Positions 1 to 4,985 of a stretch of 6,968 bases of DNA are shown here, piece by piece. Both the position numbers and the translations under genes were made by a program. The first letter of the stretch is position 1; every line of letters starts with the position of its first letter. The notes beneath the pieces are model-generated. The model saw nothing but the letters and a program-made list of their open reading frames with translations. It did no database searches and had not been told where the DNA came from. Source of the stretch: Promethearchaeota archaeon (GTDB lineage Archaea > Asgardarchaeota > Lokiarchaeia > Sigynarchaeales > MK-D1); NCBI GenBank assembly GCA_016839865.1, contig JAEOTN010000094.1, forward strand, positions 1 to 6,968, in the 5' to 3' direction.

Positions 1-261
1 ATATTCGTGAATCAATTTATCTCGCATTCCAGTCATACCTCTCCAATTTAACGAAGGATATTTCTTACGAGTGTTTGATGGAATTAGTTTAGCCGCTTCT
101 CCCACAATTTCAAGATTCCGAATCACTGCATCGATTGTTTTTTGGTCGTTCTTGAATTGTGTAAATGTGTATCCTTTAGTATATTCTACTATTTTGTCAC
201 AAGCATCTAAAACATCTTGTATATATACTCCAATCCTGTGATTATCATCATTATTGGACAT
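1..261 (-). CDS. hepT: HepT-like HEPN toxin, partial (C-terminus off window)
   Basis: This is the first 87 codons of a DUF86/HepT protein, read on the minus strand from the ATG at 259-261 and running off the left edge. HepT proteins are HEPN-fold RNases that form the toxin half of HEPN/MNT modules. The visible part is the N-terminal helical region (IQDVLDACDKIVEYTKGYT), then RNLEIVGEAAKLIP, which is typical of the family, and finally R80-DKLI-H85-E-Y87, the RX4HXY active-site motif. Y87 is the last residue in the window. The gene overlaps the end of mntA by 11 bases, so the two are translationally coupled in the order antitoxin then toxin. In the studied HepT/MntA pair of Shewanella the antitoxin AMPylates the tyrosine of this motif. 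About 20-50 residues are probably missing. Family assignment is firm; activity is inferred. Confidence 0.93.
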   Translation of the reverse strand, partial: MSNNDDNHRIGVYIQDVLDACDKIVEYTKGYTFTQFKNDQKTIDAVIRNLEIVGEAAKLIPSNTRKKYPSLNWRGMTGMRDKLIHEY

Positions 262-544
262 AAACAACATCCTCGAGTACTCTAGGTTTAATTAGAGGTT
301 TCAAACCATCCTTAGCTACTAAATCTACTTTTCGACCAATGCACTCAGATAGAAAATCTTCTAAATCAATATACTCAAATAGAGTAATTGGTTTAGAAAA
401 TTCAACGAGAATATCTACATCACTAGTTTGTGATGCTTGATTTCTTGCATATGAACCGAACAAACCAATGGTTTTTACATGGAAATGGGAAACTAAGTAG
501 GGTAATTGCGTCTTGAGTATGTTGAGGATTTGCGATCTATCCAT
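251..544 (-). CDS. mntA: MntA-like minimal nucleotidyltransferase antitoxin
   Basis: A 97-residue minimal nucleotidyltransferase of the MNT family. In known HEPN/MNT modules this protein neutralises HepT by transferring AMP to its active-site tyrosine. The hallmark GSX10DXD motif is complete: GS at residues 30-31 (GLFGSYARNQ) and the D42-V-D44 pair. A third carboxylate lies in RKVDLV (D74), as expected for the metal-binding triad. The C-terminus (LIKPRVLEDVVYV) is typical of the family. The frame is open back to a GTG at 553, but that GTG lies inside an AGGTGAT Shine-Dalgarno-like site, which is well spaced for the ATG at 544. I therefore choose the ATG. The stop overlaps the start of hepT by 11 bases. 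All motif residues are present, so it is probably active. Confidence 0.93.
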   Translation of the reverse strand: MDRSQILNILKTQLPYLVSHFHVKTIGLFGSYARNQASQTSDVDILVEFSKPITLFEYIDLEDFLSECIGRKVDLVAKDGLKPLIKPRVLEDVVYVQ

Positions 545-548
545 GTTA

Positions 549-555
549 ATCACCT
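549..555 (-). promoter_or_regulatory. Shine-Dalgarno site of mntA
   Basis: The minus-strand sequence AGGTGAT has its GGTG core ending 6 bases before the ATG at 544. It decides the start: the alternative GTG (551-553) is part of this site and so is unlikely to be the initiation codon. Confidence 0.65.
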
Positions 556-570
556 AAACCGTTTTAGTAT

Positions 571-578
571 AGTATATT
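571..578 (-). promoter_or_regulatory. Possible TATA element of mntA-hepT
   Basis: The minus strand reads AATATACT about 27-34 bases before the mntA start. This is TATA-like, but the spacing would put transcription start almost at the start codon and so upstream of little or none of the Shine-Dalgarno site. A more distal promoter is possible. Weak call. Confidence 0.3.
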
Positions 579-610
579 CATGAAACATTAATAATTAAGC
601 ATGAACATTA
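579..610 (-). repeat. Direct repeat upstream of the toxin-antitoxin operon
   Basis: On the plus strand CATGAAACATTA (579-590) is echoed by CATGAACATTA (600-610). The copies differ by one base of indel and start 21 bases apart, about two helical turns. They lie just upstream of the possible TATA element of mntA. This arrangement would suit a pair of protein-binding sites, but no binding protein can be named. Confidence 0.4.
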
Positions 611-677
611 CCCAACTTTCTTTATCCAATTATCTGATTCTAAAGAACTATCGAAATTTAAATTAAAAATAAATAGC

Positions 678-1091
678 TCACTCTAAAAATTCATCATCGA
701 TTCCCATTTCTTCTTTCATGATTAGGTAGCGGAATCGGTTAATCGTGCGCTTGCGGATGATTCCCATGATTTTACCTTCAGCATTAATAATTCCATAGCG
801 TTCATGTGGAAAATCCTTTACATCCTCCCATGCATTCAAAATGTGAGTGTCTTCATGAATTAAAGGAAATTTTTGGACGAACTCCTCAACAGGTACATTA
901 TTCGGGTTTTTTCCTTCAGCAATCATTTTCAAAATAGTTTTATCATCTACAAATCCAACAATTTCGTCATCTTGGGTTATAACTATTGACCCAATGTTAT
1001 TCTTAAGCATGAGTTCTGCAATAGTGCTAAAACTTACTCCAAAATCAGCCTTTATGAGATTGGTTCGTGCAAAAGCAATGATCTTAGGCAT
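678..1091 (-). CDS. Stand-alone CBS-domain-pair protein
   Basis: A 137-residue protein made almost wholly of two CBS repeats (a Bateman module). The first covers about residues 8-60: STIAELMLKNNIGSIVI, then EIVGFVDDKTILKMI. The second covers about 66-120: FPLIHEDTHILNAWEDV, then RYGIINAEGKIMGIIRKRTI. A short acidic tail follows (EEMGIDDEFLE). Such stand-alone pairs usually bind adenine nucleotides or related ligands and act as sensors or as regulators of a partner; nothing in the sequence names that partner. There is no transmembrane segment or extra catalytic domain. It lies on the same strand as the Fe-S protein at 1163-1771, 71 bases downstream, but a T-run and a separate TATA box lie between them, so it is probably transcribed on its own. 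The ATG at 1091 is the only start that leaves the first CBS repeat intact. Confidence 0.88.
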   Translation of the reverse strand: MPKIIAFARTNLIKADFGVSFSTIAELMLKNNIGSIVITQDDEIVGFVDDKTILKMIAEGKNPNNVPVEEFVQKFPLIHEDTHILNAWEDVKDFPHERYGIINAEGKIMGIIRKRTINRFRYLIMKEEMGIDDEFLE

Positions 1092-1114
1092 ATAAAGGGG
1101 AGAGTCTATTGAAA

Positions 1115-1120
1115 CTTAAA
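1115..1120 (-). promoter_or_regulatory. TATA box of the CBS-pair gene
   Basis: The minus strand reads TTTAAG centred about 26 bases before the ATG at 1091, the usual archaeal distance between TATA box and transcription start. The bases before the ATG (CTCCCCTTTAT) contain no Shine-Dalgarno site. The mRNA is therefore probably leaderless. Confidence 0.45.
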
Positions 1121-1154
1121 TGTATTGCTTAATGTATTTGAAAATTAAAGGAGT

Positions 1155-1160
1155 AAAAAA
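1155..1160 (-). terminator. Oligo-T terminator of the Fe-S protein gene
   Basis: A run of six T on the minus strand begins 2 bases after the stop codon of the Fe-S gene, with more T-rich sequence downstream. Archaeal RNA polymerase terminates on T-runs without a hairpin. The run also supports separate transcription of the CBS gene. Confidence 0.4.
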
Positions 1161-1162
1161 GC

Positions 1163-1771
1163 CTATTTTGAGGTTCCAAATAAACAGATCACATGATCCT
1201 TATAATCTGGTAATAATTTTTCAGACTTTTTTGAGAACCTAATAGAATCTTTCACAATTCCAGACAAGCTTTCGCAACAAATATAATCTACACTATAAGA
1301 ACAGACAGATTTAATGTTGTTTTGTTCAATAATGGAGGTTAATTTTTCCCGAATTTCTTTTGGTTTTTCAATTTTTGGACAAATTAAAAGAAGTGTGTGA
1401 GATTCTGCAATTTCATTAAAATTCCGATAAACTGCAGGAACACAATCCGAGCATACAGCAAGATTTGCATTTTTGAACTGAGGATGCTGTTCTTTAACAA
1501 TGTGGAGCTTGATCGGCCAGTTTTTTATGAAAGATTCGGATTGGCTCAGTTTCGATACATCTTTCACAGGTTCCCCATTGTACAGAATAGCACCCATAGG
1601 GCAATTTTGTATGCAGTAGCCCAAGCCGTCACAAAAATCTTTCTTCACTACCTGAGCTTTCCCATTTATCACCCGGAATCCCCCATTTGGACATGCAGTG
1701 ACACATGAACCGCATCCGGTACATTTTCTTCGGTCAATACTAATTTTTTCAAGAGTATCTGCTTTATCCAT
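1163..1771 (-). CDS. Two-domain 4Fe-4S ferredoxin-like protein
   Basis: A 202-residue Fe-S protein. The N-terminus is a two-cluster ferredoxin domain. Cluster I has the full CX2CX2CX3CP motif (C17, C20, C23, C27). The second motif is C47-DGLGY-C53-IQN-C57-P, where the second cysteine position is leucine (L50), so only three cysteines remain. I recall this CDGLGxC form from a family of anaerobe and archaeal ferredoxin-like proteins. It fits a [3Fe-4S] cluster or an atypical fourth ligand (inference). A linker with WPIKLHIV (85-92) leads to a C-terminal domain with CSDCVP (107-112), CPK (131-133), and Y-ICCES (163-168). These match positions conserved in the same family, whose biochemical role is not known to me. 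C157 and C196 are additional. The protein is probably cytoplasmic and in electron transfer or redox sensing. Start: ATG at 1771, no clear ribosome-binding site. Confidence 0.85.
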   Translation of the reverse strand: MDKADTLEKISIDRRKCTGCGSCVTACPNGGFRVINGKAQVVKKDFCDGLGYCIQNCPMGAILYNGEPVKDVSKLSQSESFIKNWPIKLHIVKEQHPQFKNANLAVCSDCVPAVYRNFNEIAESHTLLLICPKIEKPKEIREKLTSIIEQNNIKSVCSYSVDYICCESLSGIVKDSIRFSKKSEKLLPDYKDHVICLFGTSK

Positions 1772-1840
1772 ATTATCTATACCGTATGCATGAATTACTG
1801 TTAGAAAAAAATCTTTGTTGTTTTAATTTTTGCGGTAAAG

Positions 1841-1860
1841 TTTAATTTATGCGTTTATAT
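1841..1860 (+). promoter_or_regulatory. Promoter region of the longin-domain gene, in a divergent intergenic stretch
   Basis: The intergenic stretch 1772-1933 separates two divergent genes. TTTATAT at 1854-1860 is the best TATA match for the rightward gene; it predicts transcription start near 1882 and a leader of about 50 bases ending in the GGGG ribosome-binding sequence. TTTAATTT at 1841-1848 is near-symmetrical and could serve the leftward Fe-S gene. The assignment of each box is inference. Confidence 0.4.
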
Positions 1861-1933
1861 GGAAAGAATATCGAGATACATAGAAATTCAGAAAAACAAA
1901 CTGAACTTATTTCTCGATTGAGATGGGGTTACT

Positions 1934-2785
1934 TTGAAACATTTATGGCTTATTGATGATCTCTCATCTACTGCAGTGTTCTATAAAAACTACTCTGCTA
2001 TGGATATTGACCAGGATTTAGTATCGGGCTTGCTTAGTGCACTTCATAATTTTTCCGAGGTAGAATTGAAAGGGGCACACGGAATTGAATCAATCCAGAT
2101 GGGTGGATTATCTTGGGTTTATGTCGACGATAAAAATTACAACCTATTGTTAATTTCCGCAGACGAGAAAGGCACGGATCCTAATACCATGAAATTCCGT
2201 CTTGAGAAAATTCTTGATGCTTTTGTGCAGAGATACGAGCTGACTCCTGAGAAGTGGGAACAAACATGGAATGGTAATGTAAGTAAATACGAGGATTTTG
2301 AGCAAATTACCGACGAATATATATCGCAATGGCGTCAAGCGGAAAAAGTTATGTCTGCTGCGGCATCTTTAGATTTAATGGGTGTAGCTCAACAAATACT
2401 CAACTTGTTTACTAACATCATTAAGAATGCATTCACTTCCAAGAAAGAAAAAGAACTCCATTACATGATTTTGAAGACTTTGTCGAAATTGTTGAAACAT
2501 CCTGAATATCAGAAAGATCTTGAGATTCAAAAAATCACATTTGATAGCGAATTCGAATGGAATATTATAACCCTAAATCCAGTTGAAGTAGACCATATTC
2601 TCTTGGAACAGATCCTTATGCGTTTGATTCACGAAATCAAAGGAATTTTTCTAAAATACTTCAATGCACCGCTGTATTATGAAAATATGTCACAGGAAAT
2701 ATTCCCATATCTGATTTCAAGCTGGAGTTTATTACGCAAACTCAATATCGACAAGAAAATCATGAGTATTTTCTTATCTGTCTAA
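1934..2785 (+). CDS. Longin-like domain protein with helical C-terminal region
   Basis: A 283-residue protein. Residues 1-105 follow a longin/roadblock-type pattern: strand KHLWLIDD, strand TAVFYKNYS, helix (about 26-45), strands ESIQMGGLSWVYVDD and YNLLLISADE, then helix PNTMKFRLEKILDAFVQRY. A WEQTWNGNVSKYEDF segment and a further helix follow, as in archaeal longin-like proteins. Residues about 140-283 are predicted mostly helical and I recognise no domain there. Longin domains in eukaryotes occur in SNAREs, adaptor subunits and GTPase regulators; Asgard archaea encode many. A role as partner of a small GTPase is family-based inference. The start is TTG at 1934: an in-frame stop lies at 1919-1921, no ATG intervenes, and the next ATG would remove the first two strands. 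A GGGG run at 1925-1928 can act as ribosome-binding site. Confidence 0.72.
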   Translation: MKHLWLIDDLSSTAVFYKNYSAMDIDQDLVSGLLSALHNFSEVELKGAHGIESIQMGGLSWVYVDDKNYNLLLISADEKGTDPNTMKFRLEKILDAFVQRYELTPEKWEQTWNGNVSKYEDFEQITDEYISQWRQAEKVMSAAASLDLMGVAQQILNLFTNIIKNAFTSKKEKELHYMILKTLSKLLKHPEYQKDLEIQKITFDSEFEWNIITLNPVEVDHILLEQILMRLIHEIKGIFLKYFNAPLYYENMSQEIFPYLISSWSLLRKLNIDKKIMSIFLSV

Positions 2786-2793
2786 ATCCATTA

Positions 2794-2807
2794 GCGAACA
2801 TGTTCGC
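2794..2807. promoter_or_regulatory. 14-bp perfect palindrome, likely operator
   Basis: GCGAACATGTTCGC is its own reverse complement. It ends 7 bases before the TATA region of the Lrp-like gene, with its centre about 45 bases before the start codon. Dimeric HTH regulators of this class commonly bind such palindromes and often control their own gene, so autoregulation is the simplest reading (inference). Confidence 0.65.
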
Positions 2808-2813
2808 CGAAAA

Positions 2814-2829
2814 CTTATAAATTATAAAT
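2814..2829 (+). promoter_or_regulatory. TATA box of the Lrp-like regulator
   Basis: CTTATAAATTATAAAT holds two overlapping copies of TTATAAAT. The first is centred about 27 bases before the ATG at 2846, and no Shine-Dalgarno site precedes the ATG, so the transcript is probably leaderless. The purine-rich GAAAA just upstream can serve as the TFB-recognition element. Confidence 0.6.
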
Positions 2830-2845
2830 TGCTACATATAAATGT

Positions 2846-3397
2846 ATGATATCTGACCAATTTGGATTAGATGAAATCGATCGTAGCATTATTACTTTGC
2901 TCCAAAAGCATCCTAATATCACTCACAGTGAAATCGCTAAGCGTATCGGTAGAAGTCAGCCTGCTGTGGGTTCAAGAATTCATCGATTAGAAGAGAAAGG
3001 TGTCATTTCTTCTCAGTATGGAATTAATTTTAAGAACGCAGACATTATTTTGGCAAAAGTAGAATTAAACTCAAAGGAACCAGATGAAATCATCGAAATG
3101 GGTAAATATTGTCCCTTTGTTGTTAATTGTATGAAATTAAGTGGAGAAAATAACATTCTCCTCCTCCTTGCATCCTCTTCTATGAAAAAAATAGACGCTG
3201 TGGTTGATTGCCATTTCAGAAACCATGATCATATACAAAATGTGAAATTAGACATAGTTACTGGCTTTGTTAAGGATTTTGTTCTACCTATTGACTTTGA
3301 AATGGATAATCATGACCCAGATCCACTAGAAGGTTGTGGAGATGGCTGCGCTAGGGTAAAAGCTTTAGAAGCTGCTGCAGAGAAAGCCAAAACGTAA
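2846..3397 (+). CDS. Lrp/AsnC-like transcriptional regulator with Cys/His-rich C-terminus
   Basis: A 183-residue DNA-binding regulator. Residues 8-60 are an AsnC-type winged helix: LDEIDRSIITLLQKHPNIT, the HTH SEIAKRIGRSQPAVGSRIHR, and the wing LEEKGVISSQYGINF. Residues about 66-147 look like a degenerate effector-binding (RAM-like) domain with strands ILAKVEL and NILLLLASS. The tail is long for the family (usual length near 150). It carries C164-GDG-C168 and ends in an Ala/Lys-rich helix. Further cysteines and histidines (C89, C95, C122-H123, H127, H129) make a metal- or redox-sensing role possible, but this is inference. It has its own promoter, with a palindrome that may be its operator, and a T-run after the stop. 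The superoxide reductase and Hsp20 genes downstream, beyond the inserted element, are candidate targets. Confidence 0.82.
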   Translation: MISDQFGLDEIDRSIITLLQKHPNITHSEIAKRIGRSQPAVGSRIHRLEEKGVISSQYGINFKNADIILAKVELNSKEPDEIIEMGKYCPFVVNCMKLSGENNILLLLASSSMKKIDAVVDCHFRNHDHIQNVKLDIVTGFVKDFVLPIDFEMDNHDPDPLEGCGDGCARVKALEAAAEKAKT

Positions 3398-3425
3398 AAA
3401 ATACTTAACTTTCTATTCAATTCCG

Positions 3426-3432
3426 TTTTTTT
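3426..3432 (+). terminator. Oligo-T terminator after the Lrp-like gene
   Basis: A run of seven T followed by CTTC lies about 28 bases after the stop codon, with no hairpin. This is the usual form of an intrinsic archaeal terminator. Confidence 0.45.
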
Positions 3433-3462
3433 CTTCATTAATTAGTTTAGTGTTTAGTATAA

Positions 3463-3496
3463 CCTCTGATGGAAGTCCCACTCCTTTAGGGAGAGG
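3463..3496 (+). repeat. Hairpin at the left end of the tnpB element
   Basis: CCACTCC (3478-3484) pairs with GGAGAGG (3490-3496) around loop TTTAG, with one A-A mismatch. CCTCT (3463-3467) can alternatively pair with AGAGG (3492-3496). The core CTCCTTTAGGGAG closely resembles CTCCTTTGAGGGAG in the right-end hairpin. It is probably the left-end structure recognised during transposition, or the relict right end of an earlier copy. Confidence 0.55.
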
Positions 3497-3536
3497 ATGA
3501 ACCTTGGGATAATCGAAAAAATATTTTTGTTAGTAG

Positions 3537-3544
3537 TTTATATA
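3537..3544 (+). promoter_or_regulatory. TATA box of tnpB
   Basis: TTTATATA is centred about 31 bases before the ATG at 3572. It lies downstream of the earlier in-frame ATG at 3497, which supports 3572 as the true start. Confidence 0.5.
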
Positions 3545-3571
3545 CTTTTTTTTATACTAGAAGTGCCGACC

Positions 3572-4864
3572 ATGATTTTGACAGCGAAACTTCGCATTTT
3601 TCCTACTGAAGAACAGGTAACTCTTCTCTGGGTTCTTTCGGAGAAATGTCGATTGATCTACAACTTCGCACTAAATGATCGGATCGAGAATTGGAAACAA
3701 ATTCGCAAATTGCCCAAAGAAGAACGGGTTTATATCAACTACATGGATCAACAAAACCAATTACCTATAATCAAGGAGCAATATCCCGAATATAAATGGG
3801 TCTATTCAAAGGTTCTCCAAAGCGTTTTAAGGAAACTAGATGCAAATTATAAATCCTTCTTTGGTTTATGGAAGCGGGGGGATATAAATGCAGGATTGCC
3901 GAAATTCAAAGGGAAGAAATTTTTTCAAACACTCACCTATAATCAAAGCGGATTTAACTACAAGGGGGGAGTAATTGCCTTTTCCCACAAACATCCTTCC
4001 AAAACCAAGCTCGAATTCTCCCTAAATTCAACCGTTCCCGTAGATACCACAATCAAGCAAGTCGAAATCTTTCGCGATTCGAAGGAAAGGTGGTTTGTTG
4101 CGCTGAATTATGAAATCCCAGCTGTCCCATATGTGGATAATGGTAAATACCAAGCAATTGATTTGGGGGTGTCAAAAATCGTGTCCGCGGTAAATTTAGA
4201 TTCTAAATTTATTCAGATTCCCAATCGACGGGCGGATCTGTATTGGAAAAAGAAGTTAACAGAAGTACAATCGAAACGGGATCATTGTAAAAAAGGATCG
4301 AATCGCTGGAAAACCTTGAATCGAAAATATTCGACGATGCATTTCAAATGTGCCAATCAGCTCCGGGATTTCCAACATAAAATCTCCAAAAAAATCGTCG
4401 AAAACACCCGCGCTAATACGATCATTGTGGGTAAATTGGATATTAAAACAATGGGGAAGAAAAAGAAGGGGACGGGAAAGGCGCGAGTGACCAAAGCTCG
4501 AAAAACCCTCAATCATTCAATCCAAAATACAGGGAGTTTAGGAAGATTTACCAAATTTTTGACCTATAAAGCTGAAAAACGAGGTAAAAGATTAATAAAA
4601 ATTGATGAATCTTACACGACTCAAACCTGTGCGAAATGTGGGGCGCGGAAAAAGTTGGGATTATATGAAAGAGTAATATATTGTGAATGCGGAAATAACC
4701 TTGATCGGGATTTAAATTCAGCAATCAATATTATGCTAAAATTTCTCTCTGAAAAAACACGGTATGAGTTCCTATCACAACAATCCTCTGTGGACGAGGA
4801 ATCCTTTCGACATCAGTGGAAAGGGTTTAGCACGACAAACAGCTCCCTTTACTGTGTAACCTAG
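3572..4864 (+). CDS. tnpB: TnpB RNA-guided nuclease with atypical RuvC-II
   Basis: A 430-residue TnpB, ancestor-type relative of Cas12. The N-terminus (MILTAKLRIFPTEEQ, then CRLIYNFALNDRIENW) is the standard TnpB opening. RuvC-I is AIDLGVSKIVSAVN with D197. The usual RuvC-II I-V-x-E-x-L segment here reads IIVGKLDIK, with G287 where the catalytic Glu normally sits; E346 in KIDESYTTQTC is a candidate replacement. The zinc ribbon is C353-AK-C356 and C371-E-C373. RuvC-III is LDRDLNSAINI with D380. The frame is open back to an ATG at 3497, but that adds only a hydrophobic stretch translated from the element's left end, and a TATA box lies inside it. No frameshift or internal stop is present. Base composition is richer in G-runs than the neighbours, consistent with transfer. 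The 3' end doubles as the start of the guide RNA. Confidence 0.93.
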   Translation: MILTAKLRIFPTEEQVTLLWVLSEKCRLIYNFALNDRIENWKQIRKLPKEERVYINYMDQQNQLPIIKEQYPEYKWVYSKVLQSVLRKLDANYKSFFGLWKRGDINAGLPKFKGKKFFQTLTYNQSGFNYKGGVIAFSHKHPSKTKLEFSLNSTVPVDTTIKQVEIFRDSKERWFVALNYEIPAVPYVDNGKYQAIDLGVSKIVSAVNLDSKFIQIPNRRADLYWKKKLTEVQSKRDHCKKGSNRWKTLNRKYSTMHFKCANQLRDFQHKISKKIVENTRANTIIVGKLDIKTMGKKKKGTGKARVTKARKTLNHSIQNTGSLGRFTKFLTYKAEKRGKRLIKIDESYTTQTCAKCGARKKLGLYERVIYCECGNNLDRDLNSAINIMLKFLSEKTRYEFLSQQSSVDEESFRHQWKGFSTTNSSLYCVT

Positions 4865-4924
4865 GGAGACTCGTGCGAAATTCCTCCTTTGAGGGAGGCA
4901 TAGTTCACTTTTGCTGTAAAAGCT
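4794..4924 (+). ncRNA. Omega (guide) RNA of the tnpB element
   Basis: The 3' end of tnpB and the element's right end fold into nested stems. AATCCTTTC (4800-4808) pairs with GAAAGGGTT (4819-4827), 9 bp with one G-U. CTCCCT (4843-4848) pairs with AGGGAG (4863-4868) across the tnpB stop. Both are enclosed by ACGAG (4794-4798) with CTCGT (4870-4874). A last hairpin, CCTCC (4883-4887) with GGAGG (4894-4898), precedes TTCAC. In known TnpB systems the scaffold ends at the element boundary and the guide is the flanking DNA, here starting at 4909 with TTTTGCTGTAAAAGC. The 5' end of the RNA and the guide length are not determinable from sequence. Confidence 0.62.
4883..4908 (+). repeat. Right-end hairpin and TTCAC terminus of the element
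   Basis: A 5-bp stem CCTCC/GGAGG with loop TTTGAG is followed after 5 bases by TTCAC. This hairpin-plus-TTCAC form marks the right end of many archaeal IS605-family elements and fixes the downstream boundary at 4908. Confidence 0.65.
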
Positions 4925-4930
4925 TAACAC

Positions 4931-4985
4931 TTAAAAATGGAGAAACAGAATTGTTTGGTACAACTGGACAAGTTGATAAATTATC
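4931..4985 (+). promoter_or_regulatory. Promoter and small inverted repeats before superoxide reductase
   Basis: TTAAAAAT (4931-4938) is the best TATA candidate, predicting a start near 4961 and a leader of about 25 bases without a Shine-Dalgarno site. Two small inverted repeats follow: CAACT-GGACA-AGTTG (4961-4975), and GATAA-A-TTATC (4975-4985), which touches the ATG. Either might be an operator, but arms of 5 bp can arise by chance. The whole promoter lies just downstream of the mobile element's right end. Confidence 0.35.

Larger units (their letters stand above)
3463..4908 (+). mobile_element. IS1341-type (IS605-family) element, tnpB only
   Basis: A tnpB gene is flanked by structured ends. 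The right end has a stem CCTCC/GGAGG (4883-4898) followed by TTCAC (4904-4908), a common right terminus of archaeal IS605-family elements. The left side carries a similar hairpin (3463-3496) between the Lrp terminator and tnpB. There is no tnpA (Y1 transposase), so the element is non-autonomous unless helped in trans. The left boundary is uncertain by some tens of bases: I cannot fix the target motif without an empty-site comparison. As is normal for the family, I see no terminal inverted repeat or target duplication. Confidence 0.75.

Noticed and set aside
656..665. 10-bp palindrome AATTTAAATT downstream of the CBS-pair gene
   Set aside because: Only A and T in an AT-rich gap, so it is expected by chance. 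At most it is part of a T-rich terminator.
1397..1708. Open frame on the plus strand antisense to the Fe-S protein gene
   Set aside because: The opposite frame has complete ferredoxin motifs. This frame's product is an unstructured-looking Cys/Arg/Ile mix with no domain.
1849..1956. 35-codon frame MRLYGKNIEIHRNSEKQ... starting before and overlapping the longin gene start
   Set aside because: It has no ribosome-binding site, no recognisable family, and its ATG overlaps promoter-like sequence. It is most likely leader and promoter DNA.
2150..2338. Open frame antisense to the longin-domain gene
   Set aside because: Short, no recognisable motif, and fully inside a supported gene.
3444..3458. 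TTTAGTG/TTTAGTA short tandem repeat before the element's left hairpin
   Set aside because: The units are too short and AT-rich to distinguish from chance. It was not used to define the element boundary.
3497..3571. Hydrophobic N-terminal extension of TnpB resembling a membrane segment or signal peptide
   Set aside because: It translates the element's left end, contains the tnpB TATA box, and precedes the canonical TnpB N-terminus MILTAKLRIFP.
4256..4516. Open frame antisense to tnpB
   Set aside because: It is the complement of TnpB core codons and has no independent support.
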